The notes: generated from the letters alone by a model not told the origin. Numbered from the stretch's first letter, positions 11,459 through 22,091 are shown. The stretch is DNA of 64,000 nt from Odontocerum albicorne (GCA_949825065.1 OX463856.1:16886095-16950094); one strand, 5' to 3'. A program made the numbers and translations.

Positions 11459-11790
11459 ATGAATATCAGGGTGCATTTCAAGCATTGCCACATAAGGAAC
11501 ACTTGTGTTAGCCTTCATTTCCACCTGGTCTTATTAATGTCTTTTGCGGCTTCTGATCCTTATCCTCACAATATCTTCTACTATACATATCTCTCAGATA
11601 CTGACGTTTCATACTTGACTTTAAAGTGTTTTGCCTGCAATGTCTCTGAGGATTTTAATTTTATTAGTTCTGAGCATAAGTTTTGTTTTTGCTACATCGG
11701 CTCTAGAATCTACTCCATGAGCTTAGGTTTATTTTGTAAAGGGTCTTTCAAATTGAGCGGTTTTTTATTCTAATTTTTTAAACTCTTGAA
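11459..11790 (-). pseudogene. Non-LTR RT C-terminal fragment (type 4)
   Basis: The reverse strand contains NKIKILRDIAGKTL, then IREIC-VEDIV-like residues (with stops), resembling the 'ILR-IAGKT--DR-R-EDIRR-CEVEDI' segment of RTE-like reverse transcriptases. It is a different subfamily from the immediately adjacent 11040-11270 fragment. The 104-codon plus-strand frame here is therefore a shadow. Confidence 0.55.
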
Positions 11791-11849
11791 TAAAACACAC
11801 AATTAAATTTGATTTCAAAAAACTTTTTACTGACAATTGAAGAATAATG

Positions 11850-12190
11850 TATGACATTTAATCACAAAAAACAATACCCGCCAAATGTCCACCTTTGGCA
11901 GCTCCACAGATGTCCACTCTTTTGTCAAAATTTTCGATGACATTTTGGAAAAATTGTAGTTCCAACTCACTAATTACGCGAATAATTTCGTTCTTCAGCT
12001 CAGGAATTGATTGAGGTTTATTCTAATAGACCTAGCTTTTCACGTAACCCCAGAGAAAATAGTCCAACGGTATCAGATCACATAATCTTGTTGGCCAATC
12101 AACGTTTCCGGAGATCACAAAACATAAAATAAGTCTTAATTTGAACGCGTTGTTGTATTGTATACGACTCCATTTTTATAAATGTCATAC
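11850..12190 (-). pseudogene. Tc1/mariner-related transposase, deletion derivative
   Basis: At the right end (about 12125-12183) the reverse strand reads ESYTIQQRVQIKTYF, the opening of the helix-turn-helix (DUF4817-like) found in many insect transposases of this group. It then jumps to the C-terminal part, with a DYF-LG-REK-like 'LDYFLWGYVKS' relic near 12030-12060 and a CGGTKGGHL-like end near 11880. The catalytic core between them, about 250 residues, is deleted and stops occur. No clear terminal inverted repeats were found. Confidence 0.65.
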
Positions 12191-12821
12191 ATTAAACTTC
12201 TCAAATGTCACAAATCTCAAGCAAGTTCCTGACGCCATCTGCGTTTTATCCAAGAATTTAAAAATACTTGATTTGCTCAATTTCAAAGACCCTTTACAAA
12301 TTAAGAAAATCTTGAGATGGTTTTCTAGAATCACGGCCTCTTCTAAGGGGCAAAAGTTAATTGATAAAATGGTTAAAAATATGTTGCCTATTTTAGTAAA
12401 TGCTAGAATATAACAAAAAAAATGAATGAAGAAGTTTACATATTAATTCTCCAGAAATAAATATTTTACGCCAAAACGTTATATATTTAGTTATCTCTTT
12501 TACCAAAGTTTGAAAATTAGATTTAAATATACAATCAAAACAATTATTCTGAAGCTTGAAGTTCATTAAATAACTTCCTCAAGGGAGGCTTTACTTCATT
12601 GATTAATACTGTTATTGAAATTTCATTTCAATTAAGAATAATTCTATTAAAAGGTTACTTTGTTAAAATAAGTATCGTGAGGCTGTAACTTAAAATCAAA
12701 TCATTTTTTGGGTATTTATGTTTCAAAGCAGCAATTTGGGTATAACTATGTTAAGTTGTGGATCGAGAAATAATAGTTTGATTTATCTATTATTATATCA
12801 CACGTTATTACAATAAAAGAT
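12191..12821. other. AT-rich spacer, nothing supported
   Basis: The 90-codon frame at 12141-12413 overlaps the start of the transposase relic on the opposite strand and resembles no protein I know. Confidence 0.4.
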
Positions 12822-13000
12822 TCATGACCTAGTTGGTAAAACTTATAACCCGAATGTAACGAATTCGATTCCCATGGGTACCCTCATTAAAAAAAAGAAT
12901 TCCTTGTAGATTTTATTTCAATACCTATTTAACATCTTAATGGATCGTAAACAGAGATTGTGACCTACCAATACACTTAAGGCTGTATACAGTAGAATCT
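12822..13000 (+). mobile_element. tRNA-derived SINE, family I, degenerate
   Basis: An A-box-like GACCTAGTTGGTAAAAC and a B-box-like GAATTCGATTCCC are followed by a poly-A/T linker and a body ending near GGCTGTATACAGTAGAAT. The order matches the copy at 6406-6605. Confidence 0.65.
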
Positions 13001-13089
13001 AGCGGTGTTATATGAAAATTTCTTCTAACCAACTAGAACTAAACGTATTATATTTACGACCAAAATTATCAACGTAATGTTGACATTAG

Positions 13090-13340
13090 TGGACTAGTAA
13101 TAGAAGCTGGACTTGCACCCAAGGGTTTTGCGTTCGATTCCTGATATCACTCAAAAAAGTCATAGAGAATGTTATCAGTCTGGTTTGAGAGTTTGTCTAG
13201 TAACAATATTCGCACTCACTAGACGTGTGCACGTATTGTTGCTTGTCCACGTGCGGTTATATGTCTAGCACGTGAGATGGCGAAGAGTTACTTGGCTGTT
13301 CCAGTATTTCTTAACCCAATGGTTCGATAACTAGAACTGA
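13090..13340 (+). mobile_element. tRNA-derived SINE, family II
   Basis: Tail of the head with B-box-like GCGTTCGATTCC, then TCAGTCTGGTTTGAGAG, then the diagnostic CACTAGACGTGTGCACG and TTGCTTGTCCACGTGCGG blocks, ending near CCCAATGGTTCGATAACTAG. It is the cleanest plus-strand copy of the body found at 60050-60310. Confidence 0.7.
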
Positions 13341-13409
13341 AGATGATATTACTTCCTGGTAATTCCAAATATCTAAATTAATGATGTCTGCATCATCAAT
13401 TTGGAATTT

Positions 13410-13510
13410 TGAACGATATAATACGAATGAATTAATGGAGTTTTGAAGGATACTATACGAATGAATTAATGGAGTTTTGAAGGATACTATACGAATGAAT
13501 TAATGAAGAT
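13410..13510. repeat. Tandem array, 34-bp unit, about 3 copies
   Basis: Units contain AATGAATTAATGGAGTTTTG followed by AAGGATACTATACG. The second and third copies are identical, and the outer ones are partial. Confidence 0.9.
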
Positions 13511-13949
13511 TCGTTTTAGTCGCAAGATTTTTATAATTTTTGTCGAGAGTAAATTACATCTGCTTCCTTGTTTTTCTTATCTAAACAAGTAATATAGTAT
13601 AATGATTTTCAACTTTAACGAGATTAAAGGAAAGCATGTGAAATTAAAACTTTCTTACACGAGTAACATTTTACAATTGCGGTGGTGCATAGTTGACATA
13701 GAACCTTAAACCAAGTCTTGTGTTTAATCTTGGACGGAATTCCAGAGCTCGTTATGAAGCTGGCCAAGTTAATTGAAGTCTGGCGGATTCTCTGACGTAA
13801 ATAAACCATTCGTTCATTGTATATTTATCCAAGCTTATAACTTATACTTATTAAATAGCGTGACCGGCATACAAAATTTTTTTCACGTCGGAAGACGATA
13901 TTTAATGAATTATCATTTTATTTAATTTTGTTCTTCTTCTTGTCGTGCC
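13511..13949. other. AT-rich spacer, nothing supported
   Basis: No recognisable gene or repeat. Confidence 0.4.
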
Positions 13950-14335
13950 CTATCAGGTCCTTCCGACGTTGGCAATCACTCTGGCAAATGCTTCTCTATC
14001 TTGCGCAACCCGGAACAGGTCCTCCACACGCCTCATTCCAGTCCAGTCTCTTACATTGCGCAGCCAAGATGTTTGCCTTCTACCAGGACCATACTCCCCC
14101 TCGATCTTGTCCATCAGTATCAACTGGAGAATTTCGTACTTCTCTTCACGTAAAATGTGACCCAGATAGGATATCTTGCGGACCTTAATATCTGTCAGCA
14201 GCTGTCTACGGCAATTAGCTCTCCTCAAGACCTCCGAATTGGTGACCATATCAGTCCACGGTATACGAAGCATTCTCCTGTGCAACCACATCTTGAACGC
14301 TTCCAACCGATTTATTTGATTACTTATTATTATAT
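13950..14335 (-). pseudogene. Non-LTR RT C-terminal domain (type 3), best-preserved RT tail
   Basis: An uninterrupted 117-residue frame (13953-14306) starts FKMWLHRRMLRIPWTDMVTN, continues with a YLGHILREEKYEILQLI segment and then GRRQTSWLRNVRDWTG, and ends near residue 115 in FARVIANVG. These are standard blocks of the C-terminal region of insect RTE-like endonuclease/reverse transcriptases: EAFEMWxxRRMLxIxWT, YLGHI, GRRxxSWLxNIRxW. RT motifs and endonuclease are absent, so it is a 5'-truncated LINE copy. The open frame suggests it is younger than most neighbours. Related pieces are at 20600-20945, 43770-43995 and 63435-63545. Confidence 0.9.
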
Positions 14336-14567
14336 TTCAATAAAATCGATCTTTATTGTTTTAAAATATCATATAGAAGAACCATAACCAGATAGTTGTA
14401 TAAAATATTCATAAAAAGCTAGAATTGATGATTTCATTTCAGTTAACATTTGGTTTGCCTTAAAAAAATGTACTATAAGGAGCACTTTCAGAAAATCAGT
14501 TTTGGGAAATCTAATCAATATTTATCGTTGAATATGAACACTACACACATACTATACTTCACCTAAA

Positions 14568-14850
14568 GACGAATGTGTTACTATCACATATCGGAAACCC
14601 TACAAAAGTTCCTTTCTAGTTCGTCGTCCATGTTAAGTCTTCCACAGCTTTTTTTACAAATTATGTTTTTTTTAACATATGATGATGCGACGAAATTCCT
14701 TATCTTATGGTCGCATTCACCATCTTCCTATTCTTACGCTCAATAATAGTGGTTTAAAGTCCCGAGCTAGAGCTCCCTTAATGAGAGTCTTCTCTCTAAA
14801 CCGCAGTGTATAAATTGTTCTTTTTTATTATTATTATTATTTTCGGTCCT
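14568..14850. repeat. Interspersed repeat family C, copy 2
   Basis: Starts CGAATGTGTTACTATCACAT and keeps the order seen at 40190-40385: TAGTTCGTCGTCCATG, then CTTATGGTCGCATTC, then CATCTTCCTATTCTTAC. The right half (AGTGGTTTAAAGTCCCGAG to TATAAATTGTTCTTTTTTA) also matches the copy at 3515-3850. Confidence 0.55.
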
Positions 14851-15020
14851 ATTAATCGAACCTTTTGGTTTAAAGCCTCTGGAATATGCACAAATATCGT
14901 TGTTAGTAATCGCACGTGTTAGCAATAACACCGCATGTGAAGTTGTAACAACACTTACACACGTCTAGCGAGACACGTCTGAGTTTTTTACAAGATCTAT
15001 TTAACTGGACTGCGCCCCTT
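14851..15020 (-). mobile_element. SINE family II fragment
   Basis: Reverse-strand match to the family II body: an AACCAAAAGGTTCGATTAAT-like end, a CACACGTCTAGCGAG block and an AACTGGACTG junction. The tRNA-like head is not recognisable. Confidence 0.45.
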
Positions 15021-15734
15021 TTTTGTGGGTAACATCGATAGATGAACTCCACATATTTTCGCATAAGACGTTTGATTTCGATCCGATTGTTTCAGGTTTG
15101 TTTGATTCCTTATGGTACAAAAAAAGCGTCACAATACTCGCACGCCCGAGTACCTGCGTGAGTTTTGCGGTTGGTTCATGTGCGGTAGTATTGCCAAAAT
15201 GTGCAATGTCGAATCGAGAATTTCGTAACTACTCAAATAGATTAAATCCGAAAGCTTGATTAATATGGCTTAAGACAATATTGACTCCAGGTCCAGATCT
15301 TGAATGTGGCCAAATTACTGAAGAATTTGATATGTTTAAGGTTGCCATACGAAATAAGACAAAGACATTTTTTTTACTGAATTGTGTCGAAACTCTTCAA
15401 ATATTTAGTGTCTTTCACTGACCTAAATCAACCTTAGATGCCTTTTGGTAAATGTATGCATTCAATATGAATATTTGAGGTTTAATTCTGGCAATCCTGA
15501 CAAAGTGTTTTTATTTATTAATTTCAGATTAATGTAAAATAGGGAATGCATTAAATGAATCAGGCTTAAAAAAAATAAAGTGTGAAGTATAATAGTAAAA
15601 TATTTTACACGAGGACATGTATGAATGGTGACGAAGCGAGAGGTATGTGCTTGAATATACAAGTTTTAAGATCATTCTCTTTGGCTACTCCGCAATGGGC
15701 ACGGCATACGTTATATGTATCAATGGAAATGTTT
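15021..15734. other. AT-rich spacer, nothing firm
   Basis: Short open frames at 15023-15259 and 15582-15818 resemble nothing known and overlap repeat-like sequence on their right. Confidence 0.4.
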
Positions 15735-15965
15735 CAAGTATTGTATTGTTTTGTATTAAACGTTCATTGTTTACGGTACAACCTGGCGGGCTTATTACTT
15801 TGTGGCAATCTCTTCTAACATACCACAAAGATATTAAAGAAGCCTTAAGATAAAATCAGACTGGAATCCTTTTCAAAAAAATCTGGGTTCCAAGAGGAAT
15901 TGAACCTGCAACTTCCGGGCTGAGAAACAGGCGTCTTACCAACTAGGCCACGGAGTTCGTTAAGG
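15735..15965 (-). mobile_element. tRNA-derived SINE, family I, near full length
   Basis: The reverse strand begins at the right with a head reading GTGGCCTAGTTGGTAAGACG (A box) and a damaged B box in GGTTCAATTCC, followed by AGATTTTTTTGAAAAGGATTC and the body through GGTTGTACCGTAAACAATG. It is the mirror image in orientation of the copy at 6406-6605. Confidence 0.8.
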
Positions 15966-15999
15966 TAATTAATATAAACCGTAAACAACATAACATAGA

Positions 16000-16182
16000 T
16001 AAATAGAAAACCATTATGTCCTTCCCCTGTCGTGGCAGGCAGAGATGAGAGAGCGTCAGATTTTCTTATCACAACCCAAATCTTTCACCCCCTTCTACAT
16101 CTATTCATTTCCTTCTTTCAAAACATCATTAACTAGATCCAATCATACTTCCCTTAATCTTCCTGTTTTACGCATTCAACTC
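16000..16182 (-). pseudogene. Non-LTR retrotransposon 3' end (type 1)
   Basis: The reverse strand ends in the 'CTCATCTCTGCCTGCCACGACAGGG' type 3' region, which recurs at 49070-49090, 53535-53550 and 59000-59030. The coding part upstream is decayed. It abuts the SINE at 16183. Confidence 0.5.
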
Positions 16183-16575
16183 CCTTTTTTTAAAGAATGT
16201 ATATAAACGAAGTCATAGGAATCATAAACCCTCGAACTTAGGCGGAAAAAGTGTCTGTGTCGTTCGAGGGGAGTAGCACATCGCGGGGTTCAAACCGACG
16301 ACCTTCCAGACGGAAGTACAGTACACGGCGGTAAGTAATACACATTGGACTTAAGAAAGAGACGGTCGGACATAATCGGCTAACTTCTGCTTTGTAGAAC
16401 GTCGTCTCTGTCATTCATACACGTATTCTAGATACCGGACGTATCGTGCGACAGAGACGATGCTCTACAAAGCTGAAGTTAGCCGATTATGGCTGGCAGT
16501 CTCTTTCTTAAGCCCGATGTGTATTACTTACCGCCGGGTACTTGTACAGTGCGTTACCGCGCGGCCATGCATATT
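16183..16575 (-). mobile_element. tRNA-derived SINE, family III, split by a fold-back insertion
   Basis: 16183-16322 matches the body and B box (minus strand GGTTTGAACCCCG) of the SINE at 8855-9165. The missing head resumes at 16544-16575 (GTGCGTTACCGCGCGGCCATGCA). The break coincides exactly with a hairpin element flanked by the direct repeat GTACAGT. Confidence 0.8.
16323..16543. mobile_element. 221-bp fold-back (hairpin) element with 7-bp TSD
   Basis: Two 92-base arms (16321-16412 and 16450-16541) are inverted copies of each other with about 10 mismatches, separated by 37 bases. Matching ends read GGCGGTAAGTAATACACAT on one side and its complement on the other. The heptamer GTACAGT occurs at 16316-16322 and again at 16544-16550, directly flanking the structure, and the interrupted SINE continues on both sides. 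This is the signature of a transposed MITE-like or fold-back element. It has no coding capacity. Confidence 0.85.
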
Positions 16576-16599
16576 CGAACTGTTTATTTGTTTTAGTGG

Positions 16600-17060
16600 T
16601 ATTTCTAAATTAATTGGGTAAATATACTCTAATTATCTTAGAGCCCTCTCCATAATCTCACTCAATACGTCAGCCCTAATTTCACTCTAATTCGTAATAA
16701 CTTTAATCAGTAAACTACCACACATTGTCTTCCTATGTACTCTTCTCAGTGCAAACATTTTTACATCATTTATTCCCCTCTTTTCATCCTTTACCACATC
16801 CATATTTCATTCTCAAACATTCTAGTTGATACTTAAATACAGCTGTGGATTTTCATCTTAGCAAATTTTGATACTGCCCCGTTTGAGTATAATATGTTAT
16901 CATGCACATTAAATTATTTTCTTCGACATCTCTTTTATCATCTAAGAAAATATCATTTAAATAACAGAATTCCTAACTTCTTTTAATATTTCATTGTTTG
17001 CCCATATATTGCATCTAATTTTCTTTTCAGGATGACTTTAGATTTCCAACATTCATTCTC
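16600..17060 (-). pseudogene. Possible decayed non-LTR RT segment
   Basis: Reverse-strand codon patterns and pyrimidine-rich composition resemble the RT part of the type 1 elements, but no motif can be read securely. Low-confidence assignment by context with 16000-16182. Confidence 0.25.
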
Positions 17061-17796
17061 TGATCTCTAAGCGTAAAAGAAACAAAACCGCAATAAGTTA
17101 TCGGACCGGTGACTTTAATGGTGAGTAAAATACAACGAATATTAGCTTCTACAAAAGAAAATACAATGAATATATATAATTGTAGCTTCCATTAATGGTA
17201 CAAAGCAGCCACGGTATTTTGAAAGCATCAACCAATTAAGAAAACAAAGGAAATTAATTACGCGACAAATCGGGATCCATATTTGGCCGACTGCACTGAT
17301 TGCATATCAAATTGTTTGTTTAAATTTTTATATCACGCCAATTTTCAATACTGAGACTTTATTTGTATTTCAAGCATGATAATATGTTCAATTAAATAAT
17401 TCATTTACGTTGATACATTATTGTCAAATATATTGGGTGTGAACATAAGTTGTGTCCGTTTTTTTTCCAAATAAAAAATGAACACAAAAAGTAAAACAAA
17501 ATGGCAGACGTTATACATCATTCGAAAGAAAAATTTCTGCACTACAAGATATTGTGTTTGCTTTTACGTTACATATATTAGATTATTTGATAAGATGCCT
17601 TCAAAATGGAATGTCAAGTAGACTGTTTTTTTTTCAAATTAAATGTCCGGTTTTTTTTCAAATTAAAAATGAGCACCAAAAGGAAAACAAAATGTTAAAG
17701 ATTATACGTCATTCGAAAGAAAATTTTCTGCTCTACAAGATATTGTGTTTGCTTTTACGTTACATGTATTATTTTATTTGATTACAAGCCTTCAAA

Positions 17797-17945
17797 ATGG
17801 AATGTCAAGTAGACGAAAGTGAGCATTTTCGACACCTCCTTCTCTTCGCGTTCAATCGATGGAATAAAGCTGAAAAAGCAGCTCGCGATATTTGCGAAGT
17901 GTACGGTGAAGATGCTATGAATAAAAGGACAGCTAAGATGGCGGT
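17797..17945 (+). pseudogene. Mariner transposase N-terminus, left half
   Basis: From the ATG at 17797 the product starts MECQVDESEHFRHLLLFAFN, continues NKAEKAARDICEVYGEDA and ends as the sequence crosses the palindrome centre. HFRHxxLFxFNRGNKAAxAAxxICxVYG is the first helix-turn-helix of mariner transposases (SETMAR-type). About 48 residues remain of a family protein near 345 residues. Confidence 0.85.
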
Positions 17946-18245
17946 ATACAGTCATGTGACTACAATTCATCTGCTTAGCCAATTCTACGGTGGTTTGAAG
18001 GGGATCTTCATGAATAATATGGTTTAAGCGGTCCTCATCGAAGTCCACTGGTCATCCGAAACGCTCCATGTCTTTCAGGTCGAAATTACCATCTTTGAAA
18101 CGCAAAACCATCAACGAGCTGTCCTTTCATTCGTAGCATCTTTACCGTACACTTCGCAAATATCGCAGGCAGCTTTATTCCTTCGATTGAACGTGAACAG
18201 AAGGAGGTGTCGAAAATGCTCACTTTCGTCTACTTGACATTCCAT
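17944..18245 (-). pseudogene. Mariner transposase N-terminus, right half (opposite strand)
   Basis: Starts at the complementary ATG near 18245. It contains the first HTH again, then on to FDEDRLNHIIHEDPLQTTVE and CSHMTVYRHL, the second helix-turn-helix of mariner transposases. About 100 residues are present, with at least one frameshift. It is truncated at the palindrome centre and lacks the DD34D catalytic domain. Confidence 0.8.
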
Positions 18246-18644
18246 TTTGAAGGCTTGTAATCAAATAAAATAATACGTGTAACGTAAAAGCAAACACAAT
18301 ATCTTGTAGAGCAGAAAATTTTCTTTCGAATGAAGTGTAGCCTTTACCATTTTGTTATATTTTTGGTGCTCATTTTTAATTTGAAAACAAAAAACGGACA
18401 CAACTTATGTTAACACCTAATACTAATGGTGAATTAATTGTCAAACGGCCATTTTTAACGAAACATGCATGAGTTACGCAGATTTTTGCCAAGTGATGGG
18501 TGAAAGGTTGTTACTAAGGCTATGTCCAATCTTGTTGCTAAACCACCTGTTTCACAACTCATTTGGGTTCTAGTTTCAGTGTGACTTAGTTTAAAAAAAC
18601 ATTTTTGTCTAAAATAAAATCAACATTGAGTTTATATTTATTTT

Positions 18645-18870
18645 GTTTTTACCACAAGATGGTTTTTACCACAAGATTTTGTTTTTACCACAAGATTCAA
18701 CGTTGGAAAATGAAGAGATGCTAAAACATTTGGCATTTGTAATGGAACTAATGTTCAAACATTGGGAATTTGTAATGTAAGTCATGTTTAAACGTTTGGA
18801 ATTTGTTAAGGAAATGATGTTCAAACATTTGGCATTTGTAATGAAATCGACTTTCAACAATTTACAGTCA
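18645..18870. repeat. Two short tandem arrays
   Basis: At 18645-18697, three copies of TTTTTACCACAAGATT-like units. At 18712-18860, about four diverged units of roughly 36 bp containing GTTCAAACATTTGGCATTTG. An open frame exists on the minus strand only because the unit is a multiple of three. Confidence 0.85.
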
Positions 18871-19784
18871 ATCTGTTTTATAAATATTAGATGATAATTT
18901 TTTTTATTTTTGTCCATACTTTGGTTCCACATAAGAAATATGTCCAAATGAATTGTGTCCGTCGTATGCAGGAAAAGAATACGCCAATGTATAATAGAAA
19001 TCTATCTTAATATCTTTTTAGGTTTGAATAGGAGATCGAAAGATTGTTTGAAAACATTACCATATCATAACATACCTACTAGGTAGTGATGTATACAACA
19101 AAAGTATAACACAACCATACAATGTTATTTACATAAGGAAAGTAAATACTTGCACCTAATCAAAGCATCAAAAATATTTAAAAAAAAACAACTCAAAATA
19201 TTTGAAAACGTCGCCTAAGACTTCAAGGATAAGAAAATATAAACATTAGAGAAATACATTTCATTATTGAAGTAAGAGTCGCTGCCTGAAGTAAGACAAC
19301 GAGGGTGAGAATCTTATGGAAGTCGATAACTAGTTCCTGGGTCTGACGCCATGGGCATAAAAAAATGACTAGAACTAGAAAAGCCAAAAGGGAATCTGCT
19401 TAAAATTTGCATAGAAAATGATTTTTTTAAAGTAAAACCTGTCTTGACAAGTTTCGTTAAATCGGTTCTACGTTGTCTGGAATTACATAATATCGCTCAA
19501 TTAAATTTTATTTAGTTATATGATACCTTTAAATATTTTAATTAAGGGCAAATAAATAGTTCTTTATTTGAAAAAGAAGCTAATTCTCATACCCTTTTTA
19601 TTTTATAAATAAATAAATTAAATAATAAATCTTCCCTTTACTGAAATAAATATAATTTATTAAAAAAGGATAAAATAAATAAACACGTGTAATTATATCC
19701 CTATCCCGCTCAATCAACTGTTCATTTTCAAGTACACAAATATTGACAAGAAATTGGAGCACTCTAAAATTAAGGCACTCTTCA
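18871..19784. other. AT-rich spacer, nothing supported
   Basis: No recognisable gene or repeat. Confidence 0.4.
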
Positions 19785-20005
19785 TTTGAATAAATAAATC
19801 GTTTTCATAAATAAAAAAAAGGTTTACTGATACGAGTAGTAACATAGTATGCACATATTTAAATACATTCCAAAATCCCATATATATCTCAATATAACAT
19901 AAATAGCAGAAAATACATTTAAAAGAGAAGCTATCAAAAGGTTTAGGCTCATTTCGTAACATCCCGCCAGCCATGATAGGATGAACCTGCCGCGAGAATA
20001 ACATT
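19785..20005 (-). repeat. Family A retroposon 3' end
   Basis: The left edge is an AATAAATAAA-type tail (reverse complement TTTATTTATT). It is followed by ACTGATACGAGTAGTAACATAGT, GAAGCTATCAAAAGG, and then the CATCCCGCCAGCCATGATAGGA block. Orientation and order match 38262-38480 and 44180-44410. Confidence 0.7.
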
Positions 20006-20114
20006 TATTTGTTAAAAAATAAAACCTTCAATTTAATTTTTAAAGAAAGAAATTAAATATTGAAATATTCAATAAAAAAATATTAAATATTTCAGTTATT
20101 GATTTCAGAGCTTT

Positions 20115-20480
20115 ATTTAATAACGTTTTTGAACTATTATAATATGGTGGTTGTGCATAAAATATTCACGGGGTTAAATACTTACGTCTTCTACAAACGC
20201 ATTTCATATAATTTTTCAATAAAATTTCACATTAAACACAACAACACCACCCTGACATATCAATTGACAGCTTAATTTTTCAACTTGAAAATCTTCACTC
20301 ACCGCTATTATTTATTTAACACAACACCAGGACGTGGGTAAAAATAAAATATTTCAATTTTATAATGGAATAATTACAGCGCACGCCTTATTTTATTAAG
20401 AAGGTCGAAAAAACTGCGACATCTGTTATAACTAATAAGAATTATTTAAATTACTATCGACAATAATGTGTTATTTGATC
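20115..20480. repeat. Interspersed repeat family D, copy 1
   Basis: Shares about 350 bp, in the same order, with 54718-55085. Common blocks are GCATAAAATATTCACGGG, ACATTAAACACAACAA, TTTCAATTTTATAAT, ATTACAGCGCACGCC and TGTCGCAG/GTGACATTTGTTA-like ends. It is non-coding and its class is unknown. Confidence 0.65.
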
Positions 20481-20599
20481 GACATATGTTTTTCGATTAT
20501 TTAAAAAAAAATTCCAGTTCGGATGAACTTTAGAGTATTTCACATAGATCTGAGTAATTATTATTATAAATATAAGATAAACTATCCTCGTATAATGGA

Positions 20600-20945
20600 T
20601 AATTTATAAAGTTTTGAAATTTTAACTGCAGAAGATCAACACAGTTCGCAATTAAGTATTGGAAACTGGATATATCAAAGACCAAATTTGTGATTGTCAA
20701 TAAAAAGGAATCACAGAAAATGGTTCCTCAATGAAATTGCTGGGCAAGTCCCACACTATAAATATATGGGAAGCTGGCTAATTGTTCAATGGGGCTAGTG
20801 TTAAGGATAAAGTAAGAGAGGAAATGGGATGGGATTTTCCAATAAAGCTTTGAGTGAGGTTGAACACTGTGCAAACTGCGGATTGCAGATTTGCATATAT
20901 GCTGCATAATTAAGTATTTTTTAAATGGAGTAGACATGATCAAAA
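20600..20945 (+). pseudogene. Non-LTR RT fragment (type 3), post-catalytic region
   Basis: Plus-strand reading gives WKLDISKTKFVIVNKKESQK, then (other frame) HYKYMGSWLIVQWG. These match the 'L-I--KTKFMVVSKKESQ' and 'YKYLGSWL' blocks that lie between the RT catalytic motifs and the thumb in insect endonuclease/reverse transcriptases. The remainder is frameshifted. Confidence 0.7.
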
Positions 20946-21557
20946 CCAACGATATTTTATACCTTCAAATATTAGACCAAAATACCTCTGTTATTTGATA
21001 TCTTATCTTTTTTATATAATACCTCTGTTATCATAGTATGAGGTTCGAACCACCGATCAATGAGTCCAGGCCGATGCTGCGCGAGATTAAAATAATAAAA
21101 AAACTATAAATTTTGGAATACCTCATTTGGGTGAAATTATTTGTTTAAAATTTGTTAAGTGGAACTGGTATTTAAAAGAAAAAACTTCACAATCTTCCCT
21201 TTTAAATTAAGACTGGCCCCAGTGGACTTTCCGCCAGCATCCTACATATTTATTACGGAACTTACGCCACAGACAGTATCCCATATATTTAGAACTTATT
21301 GTAGGGCTGGACTTATTCAACTAATTTTATTGACAATCATATTTCTTTTATATATCCCCGTTCCAGTACATTTTTTGTCATTTATATTTACTAACGATCT
21401 AAAATTACATTTTTGATGAATCAATTTTCCAGCATTTTCATTAAAAACTGTGTTAATTATGTGTAGTAATATTATAGTCTTTATGAATTATTCATCCTGT
21501 AATTTATTATTTATTATGAATTTAATAATTACTTCAAACAAAAACCATACCCCTTTT
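20946..21557. other. AT-rich spacer with an unrecognised 85-codon frame
   Basis: The frame at 21159-21416 (basic start, hydrophobic C-terminal half) is not recognised and has no supporting signal. Confidence 0.35.
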
Positions 21558-22091
21558 GAGGCAGGTGGAGAGTACAGGTCTCAACCTCTTTTCTATCTGT
21601 GCATACATTACTCTTGACATCCACATTCATACATGCTGTCCTGTTTGAGTCAGGTGGAGAGTACAGGTCTCAACCTCTTTTCTATCTGTGCATACATTAC
21701 TCTTGACATCCACATTCATAAATGCTGTCCTGTTTGAGACAGGTGGAGAGTACAGGTCTCAACCTCTTTTCTATCTGTGCATACATTACTCTTGACATCC
21801 ACATTCATACATGCTGTCCTGTTTGAGACAGGTGGAGAGTACAGGTCTCAACCTCTTTTCTATCTGTGCATACATTACTCTTGACATCCACATTCATACA
21901 TGCTGTCCTGTTTGAGTCAGGTGGAGAGTACAGGTCTCAACCTCTTTTCTATCTGTGCATACATTACTCTTGACATCCACATTCATACATGCTGTCCTGT
22001 TTGAGACAGGTGGAGAGTACAGGTCTCAACCTCTTTTCTATCTGTGCATACATTACTCTTGACATCCACATTCATACATGCTGTCCTGTTT
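21558..22091. repeat. Tandem array, 89-bp unit, 6 copies, nearly identical
   Basis: Six exact-length units begin at 21558, 21647, 21736, 21825, 21914 and 22003. They differ only at isolated positions, for example GAGTCAGG versus GAGACAGG and ATAAATG versus ATACATG. The unit contains AGGTGGAGAGTACAGGTCTC. Alternation of GAGT and GAGA types suggests duplication of larger blocks. Such homogeneity means recent expansion or gene conversion. Confidence 0.97.

Larger units (their letters stand above)
17433..18420. mobile_element. Palindromic mariner derivative (two 5' halves, tail to tail)
   Basis: Outer inverted termini read TTGGGTGTGAACATAAGTTG (17433) and, on the reverse strand from 18420, TTAGGTGTTAACATAAGTTG. 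They are bordered by TA at 17431-17432 and 18421-18422. Both halves are mariner 5' ends, each running inward from terminal repeat to UTR to ATG to transposase N-terminus, and they meet near 17943. The left half also carries a tandem duplication of the UTR (about 17450-17623 and 17641-17814). No transposase C-terminus or catalytic triad exists, so mobility would require transposase in trans. Confidence 0.85.

Noticed and set aside
11459..11773. 104-codon plus-strand ORF as a gene
   Set aside because: The opposite strand carries recognisable non-LTR RT residues (ILRDIAGKTL and following), so the plus frame is a shadow.
12141..12413. 90-codon plus-strand ORF
   Set aside because: Its start overlaps the N-terminal coding relic of a transposase on the other strand. 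No family similarity.
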